Shown here one piece after another: positions 27,623-37,095 of a stretch of DNA of 64,000 nucleotides (positions are counted from its first letter, which is position 1; every line of letters begins with the position of its first letter). Source of the DNA: JAWPMV01 sp039819665 (GTDB lineage: Bacteria > Bacteroidota > Bacteroidia > J057); assembly GCA_039819665.1 (NCBI GenBank), contig JBCBRM010000004.1, positions 1 to 64,000 on the forward strand. Direction: 5' to 3'. The position numbers and the translations under genes are program-made. The notes beneath the pieces were generated by a model. The model worked only from the letters and a program-made list of their open reading frames with translations, did not search any database and was not told the DNA's origin.

Positions 27623-28714
27623 ATGAAATCTTCTATATATATATTATGCTATTTCTTCCTGCTTTTGTTTGCTTTTAAGACAGGTAAGGCCCAGGATGTA
27701 CCTCAGGTATATATAGGAGAAGGAACTGAAGTATCTGCCCAAAAACTACATCTCAGTCTCAAGGGACTCAGCCTGATGGATCATGGAAACTTTATTCAGG
27801 ATTCCTCTACGATAAGATTCCATGCTGGCGAAGGGAAGGAACATCAGGTGATTCATAGTAAAGCGACCTTTTACAAGATAGATTTGGATTTGGCAGGTAA
27901 GGTATTGTCTTTAGATACTGATCTTCGTGTAGAAGAACGAATTCTTCTAGCATCTGGCTCACTAAACCTTAATACCCATACCTTAATGCTTGAAAGTACT
28001 CAATCAAACATTAGTGGAGAAAATGATAATCGTAGGGTCCTGGGAGAAGGAGTGGTTGAAAAAATCACAAATCTTTCCTTTCCAGCATCTGTGGATCCCG
28101 GAAATATTGGAATGGAAATTAGTGCGGATGCTGATCTTGGATTAAGTAAGATTCGAAGAATCCACAGAATTACCCAGACGGATAGCTTCCCTTTGGTCCA
28201 TCGACAATATGAATTATTACCCTCCATAAAGGCAGAGGTACCCATTTCTATTAGGATAGATTACCACAGGATTGAGAATCCTTTCAACTGGAATCAAGAA
28301 TTGATGCCCATATTTGAAAAGCAGGAGCAATGGGGTCCTCTGAGCTATTTTACGAACCAAAGCCAGGATAATAGCATGAATATCATTCTCCCTCCGGTTC
28401 AGAAAGATTGGCATATCGGCCTTACAACTTCTGGAGCCAAGTCTCAAAGAGGCCCTTCAATTTTGGATTTAGGCCCCAATCCTTTTAGTGACCGACTCAA
28501 AATAAATTGGAAAGGGAGAGAAGATCGAGCAGTTTCTGCAAAAATTTATGGAAGTGGAGGAGCGTTGGTTTATTCAAAAAGTCTGGTAGGATATGGAAGC
28601 TCTATTAGTTTGAATCAACTGGAAGATCTGGCTGTGGGCATGTATATCCTTAAAATAGAAACTGACTCCGGCATGATCCTTTCCCAGACTCTCCTCAAAG
28701 GTCCTCACGAATAA
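27623..28714 (+). CDS. secreted protein with T9SS type A sorting domain
   Basis: A 363-aa protein with a signal peptide (ending GKAQ). A middle region of beta-strand character reads like short repeated strands (LDLAGKVLSLDTDLRVEERILLASGSLNLNTHTLML), as in Bacteroidota filament or repeat surface proteins. The C-terminal about 80 residues are a type A sorting domain (LDLGPNPFSDRLKINW, then VGMYILKIETDSG). The middle part belongs to no family I recognise. It is divergent from the beta-helix protein. It is probably a cell-surface or released structural protein, with export by T9SS inferred from the sorting domain. Confidence 0.85.
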   Translation: MKSSIYILCYFFLLLFAFKTGKAQDVPQVYIGEGTEVSAQKLHLSLKGLSLMDHGNFIQDSSTIRFHAGEGKEHQVIHSKATFYKIDLDLAGKVLSLDTDLRVEERILLASGSLNLNTHTLMLESTQSNISGENDNRRVLGEGVVEKITNLSFPASVDPGNIGMEISADADLGLSKIRRIHRITQTDSFPLVHRQYELLPSIKAEVPISIRIDYHRIENPFNWNQELMPIFEKQEQWGPLSYFTNQSQDNSMNIILPPVQKDWHIGLTTSGAKSQRGPSILDLGPNPFSDRLKINWKGREDRAVSAKIYGSGGALVYSKSLVGYGSSISLNQLEDLAVGMYILKIETDSGMILSQTLLKGPHE

Positions 28715-28769
28715 AATATTTCTTAAAGCGGAAGAAAGCCCTTACTTTTATTCTGCAAAAACTTACCAG

Positions 28770-29324
28770 ATGCCAAATAAAATCAACCTGGAAACCGAAC
28801 GCTTATGGCTCCGCGAATTTAAATGGAAAGACGTAAGCAATATTCATAAACTCCATTCAATTCCTGCAGTTGCCCGGTTTAATACGCTGGGGATTCCGAC
28901 TGAAATACGAGAAACCCGGGATCATATAAGTTTTGCCATAGAGGATCAGGAAAAAGCAGAAAGAAGGATCTATTCCTGGTGTATTTTACATCTGGATAGT
29001 CAGGAATTTATGGGAGAAGCAGGGATGAATCTTGCTCCTCAACGCTACAGAAAAGGAGAAATTCATTATAGTTTATTGCCGGAATTCTGGGGAAAAGGCT
29101 ATGCAACAGAACTACTAAAAGGCATTATTAGTTTTGGTTTTGAAGGCTTAAACTTGCACAGAATAGAAGCAGGGGTCGCTGTAAATAATGAGCGATCCAT
29201 TAAAGTCCTTGAAAAAGCTGGTATGCAGAAAGAAGGACGTTCCCGAAAAATCCTACCGCTTAGTTCTGGCTGGTCTGATAATTTCACATATGCGATTCTG
29301 GAAGATGATCCCAGAGAATATTGA
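28770..29324 (+). CDS. GNAT acetyltransferase, RimJ/RimL type
   Basis: A 184-aa N-acetyltransferase of the Acetyltransf_3 family. The usual start is seen (LETERLWLREFKWKDV), then the acetyl-CoA binding segment (FWGKGYATELLKGIISFGFEGLNLHRIEAGV) and the closing block (NERSIKVLEKAGMQKEGRSRK). The family acetylates protein N-termini or small amines, and the substrate here is unknown. It starts 55 bases after the preceding T9SS gene and ends 10 bases before the duplicated membrane-protein pair, so it may head or join that group. Confidence 0.88.
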   Translation: MPNKINLETERLWLREFKWKDVSNIHKLHSIPAVARFNTLGIPTEIRETRDHISFAIEDQEKAERRIYSWCILHLDSQEFMGEAGMNLAPQRYRKGEIHYSLLPEFWGKGYATELLKGIISFGFEGLNLHRIEAGVAVNNERSIKVLEKAGMQKEGRSRKILPLSSGWSDNFTYAILEDDPREY

Positions 29325-29334
29325 ATATTAGTAA

Positions 29335-30009
29335 ATGAGCCTTTACAAAAAGTTTAAGTACCGAGCAGAAGAAAAATCCCTACGTGCAGGTTATGGTGAA
29401 CTAAGCGATTTTGATGACCCCATAGGATTAATCACAGATTGGACGCCTCTACTAAGAGGAGGAACCAATATCAAGTCTCATAAATTGGTCTGGGAAGGGC
29501 AGGATAAGCTCCGCTTCAAAGCTAGTTGGGGCCATATTATGATTGCAGGATTTGTTTTTCTGCTTGGTCTAAGTTTACCCCTTCTTTTCTTTCTCGGAAA
29601 TAATTCGGGAAGTTTTGTGGAAGCTTCGGTAGCTATAATTGCAGGCCTCTTATTTGCAGCAATCGGTGCCTACCTCTATTATAATGGAACCCAGCCGATA
29701 GTCTTTGATAAAAAACAGGGATTTTTCTACAAAGGCAGAAAGAATACAGATAAAAACTCGGAGAAAGCAAAAGTGAAATATATGGTCCGCCTCGAGGATA
29801 TCTATGCACTTCAGCTCCTTTCAGAATATATCAGCAGTGAAGGCAAAGAGACCTATAGTTACGAAATCAATTTGGTGCTTAAAGATGCCACTCGCGTAAA
29901 TGTCATCGATCATGGCAAGCTTTCCACTATTCGTCAGGATGCTTCTACGCTGGCAGATTTTTTAGATGTTCCCGTATGGGATGTGATAAAAAATATTACC
30001 GCTCGCTAA
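29335..30009 (+). CDS. two-helix membrane protein, copy 1 of a tandem pair
   Basis: A 224-aa protein. After a charged N-terminal part with FDDPIG come two hydrophobic helices (about 70-88 and 98-117). A cytoplasmic-looking domain follows with TQPIVFDKKQGFFYKGRKNTD and YSYEINLVLKDATRVNVIDHG. The family is not known to me. The C-terminal half resembles PH-like domains seen in small bacterial membrane proteins, which is only a guess. The next gene is a clear paralogue, so the pair arose by tandem duplication. Confidence 0.8.
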   Translation: MSLYKKFKYRAEEKSLRAGYGELSDFDDPIGLITDWTPLLRGGTNIKSHKLVWEGQDKLRFKASWGHIMIAGFVFLLGLSLPLLFFLGNNSGSFVEASVAIIAGLLFAAIGAYLYYNGTQPIVFDKKQGFFYKGRKNTDKNSEKAKVKYMVRLEDIYALQLLSEYISSEGKETYSYEINLVLKDATRVNVIDHGKLSTIRQDASTLADFLDVPVWDVIKNITAR

Positions 30010-30036
30010 GAATGCGAAGGAGGATAAAGCTATTTA

Positions 30037-30717
30037 ATGTATTTTAGCCCGATGTTCGAAAAGCTAAAAAAATGGGCCGAAAAGATGAAGGCCATACAGC
30101 CAAAGCTTGACACAAGTATTTTTGATGATCCTATTGCCAGTCAAACCGAATGGGGACCCCTGAAAGGAGGTGGTTCCAATTTCAAAACCCATAAACTGAA
30201 AGATGAAGGTCCTATGAAAATGGCTTTTCGAGCCACGACAGGTATGATATTATTCTCTGCAGTTTTCTTTTGTGTGGGTGCAGGTTTGTTGATTGGATTC
30301 GGGGGATACAAGTTTTACACTCAAGCTCCTTTTGAATGGATGGATCTCTTCTTAGGCCTTTTTGGATTGGTCTTTGCCGCTGTAGGTGCCTTTTTGTACT
30401 TCAGTAGCACCCAACCCATTATTTTTGACAAAGGGCATGGATATTTTTACAAGGGACGGAAAAATACGGATCGCAAATCTGCCAAACCCAAAGTCAGGCA
30501 TTTGGTAAAGTTGGAAGATATCCACGCCCTTCAATTGATAGAAGAATACAATTCAGGCTCTGATAGCTCCTATTACAGCTACGAGATCAACCTTATCCTG
30601 AAAGACGCCAAGCGTATCAACCTTATCGACCACGGCAATCTCTTCCAAGTTCGGGAAGATGCCAATACCCTCGCGGTATTTTTAAAGGTACCAGTTTGGG
30701 ACGCTATAATGAGATAG
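30037..30717 (+). CDS. two-helix membrane protein, copy 2 of a tandem pair
   Basis: A 226-aa paralogue of the preceding gene with the same order: FDDPI, two membrane helices (about 70-90, 100-120), TQPIIFDKGHGYFYKGRKNTD and YSYEINLILKDAKRINLIDHG. An AAGGAGG at 30017-30023 lies 13 bases before ATG 30037. An ATG at 30052 would match the start of copy 1 better by alignment, so five N-terminal residues are uncertain. The end faces the convergent sugar dehydrogenase gene 10 bases away. Confidence 0.8.
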   Translation: MYFSPMFEKLKKWAEKMKAIQPKLDTSIFDDPIASQTEWGPLKGGGSNFKTHKLKDEGPMKMAFRATTGMILFSAVFFCVGAGLLIGFGGYKFYTQAPFEWMDLFLGLFGLVFAAVGAFLYFSSTQPIIFDKGHGYFYKGRKNTDRKSAKPKVRHLVKLEDIHALQLIEEYNSGSDSSYYSYEINLILKDAKRINLIDHGNLFQVREDANTLAVFLKVPVWDAIMR

Positions 30718-30727
30718 CTTCGAAGGC

Positions 30728-32155
30728 CTATTTGATCACGAGCTTTTTGCTAACTCTTTTTCCATCTCCAAATTCCACTTCCAGCAGATAAAGACCACCG
30801 CCAAAATCTTCATTGATAAAGGCGAGAGGACTTCCATTGAGGAAGAGTTCTTTTTCCCAGATCAGTTTCCCCTGTAAATCTCTTAAGCTGAGTTTTATTT
30901 CCGTAAAAGACTCTTTAAACTTCAGGCTAAAACTTCTGCCTGCGGGATTGGGGTAGAGAAGTACATCCTCTACATCCGCCTGAGGTACGGAGGGGCCATG
31001 GTAATCCGGATTGCGCAGCATAATCATTTTATCATCATCAGGCTTTACAACTGCATCTCCATTTCCGTTTAGTTCTTTATTGGAGGTAGTGATCAAAATC
31101 CTTCCATCAGGAAGAACCAGAACATCTCTGAGCCTGCCAAAGGTTTGTTTAAAGTAATCGGTAACAGATTCGACTTCTCTACCATCAGAGCTGAGTTTAA
31201 GAAGTTGTAGTCTTTGTCCCAGTCTTGAGCCATCACTTGCTTTCAGAGAGGTTTGAAGGAGGGAATTTCTCCATTCAGGTATGGCCTCATGATCGTAATA
31301 GTCCATACCCGAGACAGCATAAGTCGGAGACCAGGTCTTAAGGGGTAAAATGACCTCATTCGCAGCACAATATTCAGCTTCCTCTCTCCACTGGCAAAAT
31401 CCGGCTACTTCCGGCCAGCCATAGTTTTTTCCCTTTTCAATGATATTCAATTCATCATCTTCTCCACCCCCATGTTCTGAGCTGTAAAGAATACCATTAG
31501 GAGCTAAAACAAGGCCCTGAGGATTTCTGTGTCCATAACTCCAGACCAGGCTATTAGGAAAGGGATTTCCGTCCGGCACACTTCCGTCAAGATTCATCCG
31601 CAGAATTTTCCCAGCATATTCCTCTAATTCCAAAGCCCTGCCACTCATAAAGGCATCACCCAAACAGAGAAATAGTTTGTTCTTATCCGGGGTGAAAACA
31701 ATCCTTGAACCATTGTGAGAAGTATTTCCTTCCAATTCATCCAGAATGATATAGGGGTCTTTCAGGAGAAGATTATCTTCATCGAAGGTATAGCGCACAA
31801 AACGAGACCTCCATCGGGTGTAAGTATAGTGAGCATACACATAGGGCACTGCCGGAAAATCTGGATGCAAGGCCAATGCATGGAGACCGGAATTATCAGA
31901 AGATTGATAGGTGTCCTCTATGAAATGGATAAATTGTAAGGTGCCGGTTTCTATCTGGAATCGACTGATTTTTCCTTCTCTTTCGGAAAACCATACCCAG
32001 CCACCCGGATCCCAGTGCATATCCCAGGGAATTACCAGATTATCTAATAAGATGCTCACCTCCAATTCAGTCGAGTCTAATTGTAGGCTACTGATTTGGG
32101 CTCTATTGAGTTGTGCGAGAAATAGGAGGAAAAGTAGGGTAAATAGTTTTTTCAT
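30728..32155 (-). CDS. secreted PQQ-dependent sugar dehydrogenase with T9SS type A domain
   Basis: A 475-aa protein of the glucose/sorbosone dehydrogenase (GSDH, YliI-like) six-bladed propeller family. The signal peptide ends NRAQ. The propeller runs from about 30 to 390 with typical blocks IPWDMHWDPGGWVWFSEREG, HNGSRIVFTPD, GKILRMNLDGSVPDGNPF, YGHRNPQGL and EHGGGEDDELN. The last about 75 residues are a sorting domain (LLYPNPAGRSFSLKF, then GGGLYLLEVEFGDGK). It should oxidise an aldose or similar sugar outside the cell using PQQ. PQQ binding is inferred from the family. A second GSDH protein lies at 59749. Confidence 0.9.
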   Translation of the reverse strand: MKKLFTLLFLLFLAQLNRAQISSLQLDSTELEVSILLDNLVIPWDMHWDPGGWVWFSEREGKISRFQIETGTLQFIHFIEDTYQSSDNSGLHALALHPDFPAVPYVYAHYTYTRWRSRFVRYTFDEDNLLLKDPYIILDELEGNTSHNGSRIVFTPDKNKLFLCLGDAFMSGRALELEEYAGKILRMNLDGSVPDGNPFPNSLVWSYGHRNPQGLVLAPNGILYSSEHGGGEDDELNIIEKGKNYGWPEVAGFCQWREEAEYCAANEVILPLKTWSPTYAVSGMDYYDHEAIPEWRNSLLQTSLKASDGSRLGQRLQLLKLSSDGREVESVTDYFKQTFGRLRDVLVLPDGRILITTSNKELNGNGDAVVKPDDDKMIMLRNPDYHGPSVPQADVEDVLLYPNPAGRSFSLKFKESFTEIKLSLRDLQGKLIWEKELFLNGSPLAFINEDFGGGLYLLEVEFGDGKRVSKKLVIK

Positions 32156-32233
32156 AGGTCAATCTGGCTCTTGAAAGAAATGGACTACAATCCAGGGCCC
32201 AAATTACAGGAAAAAAAATTAAGCAAATGTGAT

Positions 32234-33388
32234 TTATTTATACACTATCTCAAATTCTACTCTTCGATTGAATTCTTTTCCTCTTTCTTCATCTCCAGGT
32301 CCTTCAACTTCACCCAGGGCACGGATGTATAAGCGTATGGAGTTAATACCTTGAGAGCGGAAAAAGTTCTTTACAGATTCTGCTCTTGCCATAGATAAGC
32401 TCAGGTTGGAAGGATCGGTGCCTTCATCGCTAGCAAATCCTTTGATGATAACCTCAAAGTCTTCTTTCTCTTTCATTTGCTCAACCAAAACAGCCAGATA
32501 TTCTTTTTCCTCCGTCCGAATAATAGAAGAACCCAAATCAAAGAAGATTTGTCGTGCGAAAAAGACTTCCAACTGAGGAGAGGATAAATCTTCCATTTCT
32601 GTTGGGGTTTCCAGACGGTTCAGGGTAGTACTTTCTGCTCGGATGGCATTCATTTCCCATTTCATCATTTCAATCCGATCCAATTCTCGTTCTGGGGTCT
32701 CTGTATCCTGATTGGGGGCTTCAACCACACTTACATCATCAATGTAGGCGAAATGGTGTCCATAATTGTTGGATTCTAGTTCAGTTTCATCATTGCGAAA
32801 AAAATTGCCAATGATAAAGGTGTTGAAGGGCTTATATGCGATAAATGAGTCCTGAACCACGTTCCATTCGCTTTGATTGTAAGGAGAAACTTTTCTCTGA
32901 TAGCTGGCAGGTTGCATTCTGATCAATCCCGGAGATTCTAATTGGGTTTTCTCAGGTAGAAAGGCTATCCCTATTTTATTACTACCCTCACAATGGTAAT
33001 GCACCCAAAATGAGAAATAGTACTTTTTACCTACTTCCAATGCTTGTGATAAGGAGCCTTGAATATATCCTCTCTGAGTAGAATAGTCCATATTACTTCC
33101 TCCATAAACATAGATTCCTGCAACATGCTTTCCACTTCGTGCCTTGAAGTTCCAGCTTGATCCATATTCATCGTGAACAAAGCCTTCTTTGGAGCTACCA
33201 TATACTTTGGGTTCACCTTTATTGGGGGAATTCCAATTGCTAGCAGTAGAAACCGGATTGATGAGAGATATAGCACCTCTACTAGCTTGAACTTCTTCAA
33301 AACTTGGATTTACTACCAGGTTCTGGGCATAGGTGGAAAAACATAAAAAGCAGATAAAAATAGCACTTAGAGCAAGCTTGGTTTTCAT
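32234..33388 (-). CDS. OmpA-family protein with N-terminal carbohydrate-binding-like domain
   Basis: A 384-aa exported protein. The start is set at 33388, giving MKTKLALSAIFICFLCFSTYAQ as signal peptide. A longer frame to 33448 adds 20 residues with no sense before it and runs through a hairpin. After the signal NLVVNPSFEE opens a beta-sandwich module of the kind found in Bacteroidota surface proteins. The last about 110 residues are an OmpA-like peptidoglycan-binding domain (FFDLGSSIIR, GFASDEGTDPSNLSLSMARAESV, NRRVEFEI). It probably links an outer-surface module to the wall. No T9SS domain is seen. Confidence 0.88.
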   Translation of the reverse strand: MKTKLALSAIFICFLCFSTYAQNLVVNPSFEEVQASRGAISLINPVSTASNWNSPNKGEPKVYGSSKEGFVHDEYGSSWNFKARSGKHVAGIYVYGGSNMDYSTQRGYIQGSLSQALEVGKKYYFSFWVHYHCEGSNKIGIAFLPEKTQLESPGLIRMQPASYQRKVSPYNQSEWNVVQDSFIAYKPFNTFIIGNFFRNDETELESNNYGHHFAYIDDVSVVEAPNQDTETPERELDRIEMMKWEMNAIRAESTTLNRLETPTEMEDLSSPQLEVFFARQIFFDLGSSIIRTEEKEYLAVLVEQMKEKEDFEVIIKGFASDEGTDPSNLSLSMARAESVKNFFRSQGINSIRLYIRALGEVEGPGDEERGKEFNRRVEFEIVYK

Positions 33389-33402
33389 TTCATGAGCGTT
33401 TG

Positions 33403-33426
33403 GTGGAGTATAGATAGATACTCCAC
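33403..33426. promoter_or_regulatory. perfect hairpin just upstream of the OmpA-type gene
   Basis: GTGGAGTAT (33403-33411) and its exact complement (33418-33426) flank AGATAG, 15-38 bases before the start codon at 33388. There is no T-run, so it is more likely an operator or a 5' UTR structure than a terminator. Confidence 0.55.
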
Positions 33427-33459
33427 AACCTAGTGATTTCCCACGCAAATATCAATTTC

Positions 33460-35412
33460 CTAAATCAGGCTCACATCAGACATAACTTCCAAAAGACCTG
33501 GTCCTTCCAGGGTAAATAGTTCTTGCATTGCTGCTCCTATTTCTTCTGGTTTGCTAATCCTTTTTCCCCAGGCTCCACAAGAAACCGCAAAGTCTGCAAA
33601 AACCGGATTTGTCAATTTCGTTTTCCATACCTCAAAGTCTCCTGCCCTTTGTTCTTTAGATATTTTTCCTAATTCAGAATTGTTGATTACAATCAGTTTC
33701 ACCGACATATTGTACTTTACGAGGGTGGTAAAGTCAGCCAGGTATTGTCCTAAACCTCCATCTCCAGCAACTGCAACAATAGGCCGTTTGTCTCCTACAG
33801 CAGCCCATGCACCCATTGAAGCGGGTAAAGCAAAGCCTATGGAACCTAAATAGCCAGACATCAGAAAGTTGTTTTGCTTGCTTTCGTAATATCGGCCGAA
33901 AGAATAGGCATTATTCCCAACATCCACGCACATCACTGCAGTTTCAGGTGCGTATTTATTCATGGCATCAAAGACATGGATAGCCCCAAGTCCCTGTTCT
34001 CTGTATTCATTCATTCGTCTTTCCTTTTCAGCACGCCAAATTGCCCAGCGTTCGGCAATTTCAGTCAGCTGGTCAGTAGTGTGAGATACATCGGTGAGAC
34101 TTTCTTTGAGCAGCCCCACTGTCTGAGAGATCTCCCCCCAAAGTGGAACATCAATCTTGTGAAACTTGGCCAGAGCCAAGGGATCAAAGTCGATCTGAAT
34201 GGTCGGCTTTTTATCTGTAATTCCAGTATGCTTGGAGAAAGAAGCACCAAATACCAGAATTGCATCACATTCATTCATGAACCAGGAAGCGATAGGGGTG
34301 CCACTTCTTCCCAGTACGCCTCCGGCATTTGGATGAGCATCAGAGATTTGCCCTTTACCTTTGAAAGTCGTAACGACTGGGCACTTGAGTTTTTCCGCCA
34401 ATTCTATAATTACTGGCATATCAAAGCGTGCTCCATGACCCGTAATGATCAGGGGCCTTGTGCTATCTTTCAGAATCTTCAATGCTGCATCAAGGCTTTC
34501 CTGCGAAGGATTGATGCGAAAATCTGCTATCCTGCCCTCAGGTGTTTGAGCGTTAAGTCCTTCGGGGGCAGGTAGTTCTTGTATTTCATCGGGAAAAGTA
34601 AGATGAGCTACATCTCTTTTGATTAAGGCATGCTTGATCGCCAGGCTCATCAATTCTGTATGCTTGCTGCCATGATCTACCCGATGGTTAAAGGCTGCAA
34701 CAGAATCAAAGGCCTGTACTAAATCAAGCTCCTGAAAATTGCCTGTACCCAAAACCTGGGTAGCAACCTGGCCGGTCAGGGCTAAAATAGGGGCTCGATC
34801 TACCTTTGCATCCCAAAGACCTGTATAAAGATTGGTGGCGCCGGGTCCTGCAATGCTAAAGCAGGCAGCAGGTTTCCCTAGTAATTTCCCATAAGCAGAA
34901 GCCGCAAATGAAGCAGCTCCTTCATGACGGATTCCAAAATAACGGAGTCTTCCTTTTTCTTCTTGCCTCCTGAGCGCATCAGCCAGACCCAGATTGGAGT
35001 GTCCAACCATTCCAAAAACAACCTCCACTCCCCAATTGGTCATAGTTTCAGCCATCAAATCTGTAATTGTCGGCTCATGCACCTCTTCAACTTCCATTTG
35101 CACATAAACAGATCCTTCTCGTACTTCTGTTGGGAAGGTTTCTACTCCATCGTCAAAACCCGGAGCCTTACCCGTACAAGGATGATAATCCCATCCATGC
35201 CAGGGACAGCGAAGAAGTCCATTTTCAATACTTCCTTCTCCTAAGGGGCCTCCCTGATGAGGACATTTATTATCGAGGGCACAAAATTTTCCTTCGAAAT
35301 GGACCAGGCATAAATCTTTGTGTTGGGCAGTTACGGTACGGACACGACCTTCGGCTAGTTCAGCACTGTCATCCAATACTTTGAACCATGCTTGTTTTTT
35401 TGATTTGCTCAT
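33460..35412 (-). CDS. Rieske [2Fe-2S] domain fused to a ThDP-dependent decarboxylase/oxidase-type enzyme
   Basis: A 650-aa fusion. Residues 1-105 are a Rieske ferredoxin-like domain with the ligands C50, H52 (CPHQGG) and C69, H72 (CPWHGW). From about 115 on is a complete thiamin-diphosphate enzyme of the acetolactate synthase / pyruvate oxidase class. It has GIRHEGAASFAA with the cofactor-activating Glu near 163, a middle domain (about 300-430), and GDGGLGQYLADF (about 549) with INNSELGK closing the ThDP/Mg site. No signal peptide is present, so it is cytoplasmic. A plausible role is decarboxylation of a 2-oxoacid with electrons passed to the attached cluster. The substrate is unknown. It is the only gene of its unit. 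Confidence 0.88.
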   Translation of the reverse strand: MSKSKKQAWFKVLDDSAELAEGRVRTVTAQHKDLCLVHFEGKFCALDNKCPHQGGPLGEGSIENGLLRCPWHGWDYHPCTGKAPGFDDGVETFPTEVREGSVYVQMEVEEVHEPTITDLMAETMTNWGVEVVFGMVGHSNLGLADALRRQEEKGRLRYFGIRHEGAASFAASAYGKLLGKPAACFSIAGPGATNLYTGLWDAKVDRAPILALTGQVATQVLGTGNFQELDLVQAFDSVAAFNHRVDHGSKHTELMSLAIKHALIKRDVAHLTFPDEIQELPAPEGLNAQTPEGRIADFRINPSQESLDAALKILKDSTRPLIITGHGARFDMPVIIELAEKLKCPVVTTFKGKGQISDAHPNAGGVLGRSGTPIASWFMNECDAILVFGASFSKHTGITDKKPTIQIDFDPLALAKFHKIDVPLWGEISQTVGLLKESLTDVSHTTDQLTEIAERWAIWRAEKERRMNEYREQGLGAIHVFDAMNKYAPETAVMCVDVGNNAYSFGRYYESKQNNFLMSGYLGSIGFALPASMGAWAAVGDKRPIVAVAGDGGLGQYLADFTTLVKYNMSVKLIVINNSELGKISKEQRAGDFEVWKTKLTNPVFADFAVSCGAWGKRISKPEEIGAAMQELFTLEGPGLLEVMSDVSLI

Positions 35413-35573
35413 TTTTTTGTGGGCGGTGATTGTGTATAGAATTAAGGCTAATTAAGCCAAATTTTTGGGCTAAAGTGTAAAGGTCTTGACAAGCCTATAC
35501 CTTTTCTCCTAAATCTCCGTAAAATTTTCCTAAGACTAGCTGACAAAATGGCAGGATGCGGATTTTTTTTCTG

Positions 35574-35581
35574 TATATTTG
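35574..35581 (+). promoter_or_regulatory. -7 box of the miaB operon
   Basis: TATATTTG matches TAnnTTTG and lies 26 bases before the miaB start. No -33 box is clear. Confidence 0.5.
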
Positions 35582-35607
35582 CAGCCTGATAGAGAAGCGC
35601 TAGAAAC

Positions 35608-37095
35608 ATGAGAGATAAAATTACGCAAAAAACCTTCGCTCCGGGAGCTTTGACCCGAGACATAGACGAAAGCAAACAGGGCGTCGCTTATCAAAGCGAT
35701 GCAATAAACCCAGCTTCCGGGCGACTGGCTTATATAGAAACCTACGGTTGCCAGATGAACTTCTCGGATACAGAAATTATCGCTTCTGTATTGACCGATA
35801 TGAAATACGGGTTTACTACAGAAATCGACGATGCCGATCTGGTTTTCATCAATACCTGTAGCATACGCGAAAATGCAGAAACCAAGGTGTGGAATCGCCT
35901 GAAAAACTTTCGCAAGAAAAAAGAAGTGAAGCCCCACCTCATGGTAGGGGTTATGGGATGTATGGCTGAGCGGATGAAGGAAAAACTACTAGATCAGGAG
36001 AAACTTGTAGACCTGGTAGTGGGGCCTGATGCATATAGAGATTTACCTCGTTTGGTAGGAGAGGTTGAAAGTGGTCAAAAGGCTGTCAATGTGCTGTTGT
36101 CTCGGGAGGAGACTTATGCAAATATTTCTCCCGTTCGTCTCAATACCAATGGTGTCTCAGCTTTTGTTACCATCATGCGCGGTTGCGACAATATGTGTAC
36201 TTTCTGCGTAGTTCCTTTTACCAGAGGACGAGAAAGAAGCCGTGATCCGCAGTCTATCGTAGCAGAGGTACAGGAGTTATATGAAAATGGATATAAAGAG
36301 GTAACCCTACTTGGGCAGAATGTGGATTCCTATAAATGGTCTCCTGATAGCAGCCTTAAAGGGAAAGCCCAAATCAATAAAGCCATTAATAAAGGAACGG
36401 AGGTTGAAACCGTCAATTTCGCTCAATTGCTGGAGATGACTGCGCAGGTTGCTCCAGATATGCGAGTACGTTTTTCTACCTCACACCCGAAAGATATCAC
36501 AGATGATGTGTTGCATACTATGGCGAAGTATGACAACATATGTAATTATATCCACTTACCGGTTCAATCAGGTTCGGATCGTATTCTTGAAATGATGAAT
36601 CGTGGTTATACCTTTGACTGGTACATGGATAAAGTAAATCGAATTCGGGAAATCATTCCTGATTGTGCGATCTCTTCTGATATCATCACAGGCTTTTGTA
36701 CCGAAACAGATGAGGATCACCAAAAGACCGTAGAGATCATCAAAACATCCCGCTATACCCATTCCTATATGTTTGCATATAGCGAAAGACCGGGAACTGC
36801 AGCCGCTAAAAAATTTGAAGATGATGTAGAGGAGTCAGTGAAAAAAGCCAGATTAGCTGAGATCATCAAATTGCAAAATGAAATTTCTGCCGAACTGAAC
36901 CAGGCAGATATAGGCAAGACATTCACAGTCTTGATTGAAGGGAATTCCCGTCGCTCTGATGAAGATTGGTGTGGGAGAAATGACCAGAACAAAATGATGG
37001 TTTTCGGAAAAAAAGGGGACCACAAACCCGGTGATTATGTGAAGGTTCGTTGTACAGAAACTAGTAGCGCGACCTTAAAAGGTGAAATGATTTAA
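35608..37095 (+). CDS. miaB: tRNA-2-methylthio-N6-dimethylallyladenosine synthase
   Basis: Radical-SAM methylthiotransferase that makes ms2i6A at position 37 of tRNAs reading UNN codons. The N-terminal UPF0004 domain has the three auxiliary-cluster cysteines C48 (YGCQMN), C84 (NTCSI) and C118 (GCMAE). The radical-SAM motif is C193, C197, C200 (MRGCDNMCTFC). A TRAM domain closes the 495-aa protein. An insertion-like stretch near 245-270 (PDSSLKGKAQINKAINKG) is common in this phylum. The stop codon overlaps the start of the next gene by one base (TAATG), showing translational coupling. Confidence 0.96.
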   Translation: MRDKITQKTFAPGALTRDIDESKQGVAYQSDAINPASGRLAYIETYGCQMNFSDTEIIASVLTDMKYGFTTEIDDADLVFINTCSIRENAETKVWNRLKNFRKKKEVKPHLMVGVMGCMAERMKEKLLDQEKLVDLVVGPDAYRDLPRLVGEVESGQKAVNVLLSREETYANISPVRLNTNGVSAFVTIMRGCDNMCTFCVVPFTRGRERSRDPQSIVAEVQELYENGYKEVTLLGQNVDSYKWSPDSSLKGKAQINKAINKGTEVETVNFAQLLEMTAQVAPDMRVRFSTSHPKDITDDVLHTMAKYDNICNYIHLPVQSGSDRILEMMNRGYTFDWYMDKVNRIREIIPDCAISSDIITGFCTETDEDHQKTVEIIKTSRYTHSYMFAYSERPGTAAAKKFEDDVEESVKKARLAEIIKLQNEISAELNQADIGKTFTVLIEGNSRRSDEDWCGRNDQNKMMVFGKKGDHKPGDYVKVRCTETSSATLKGEMI

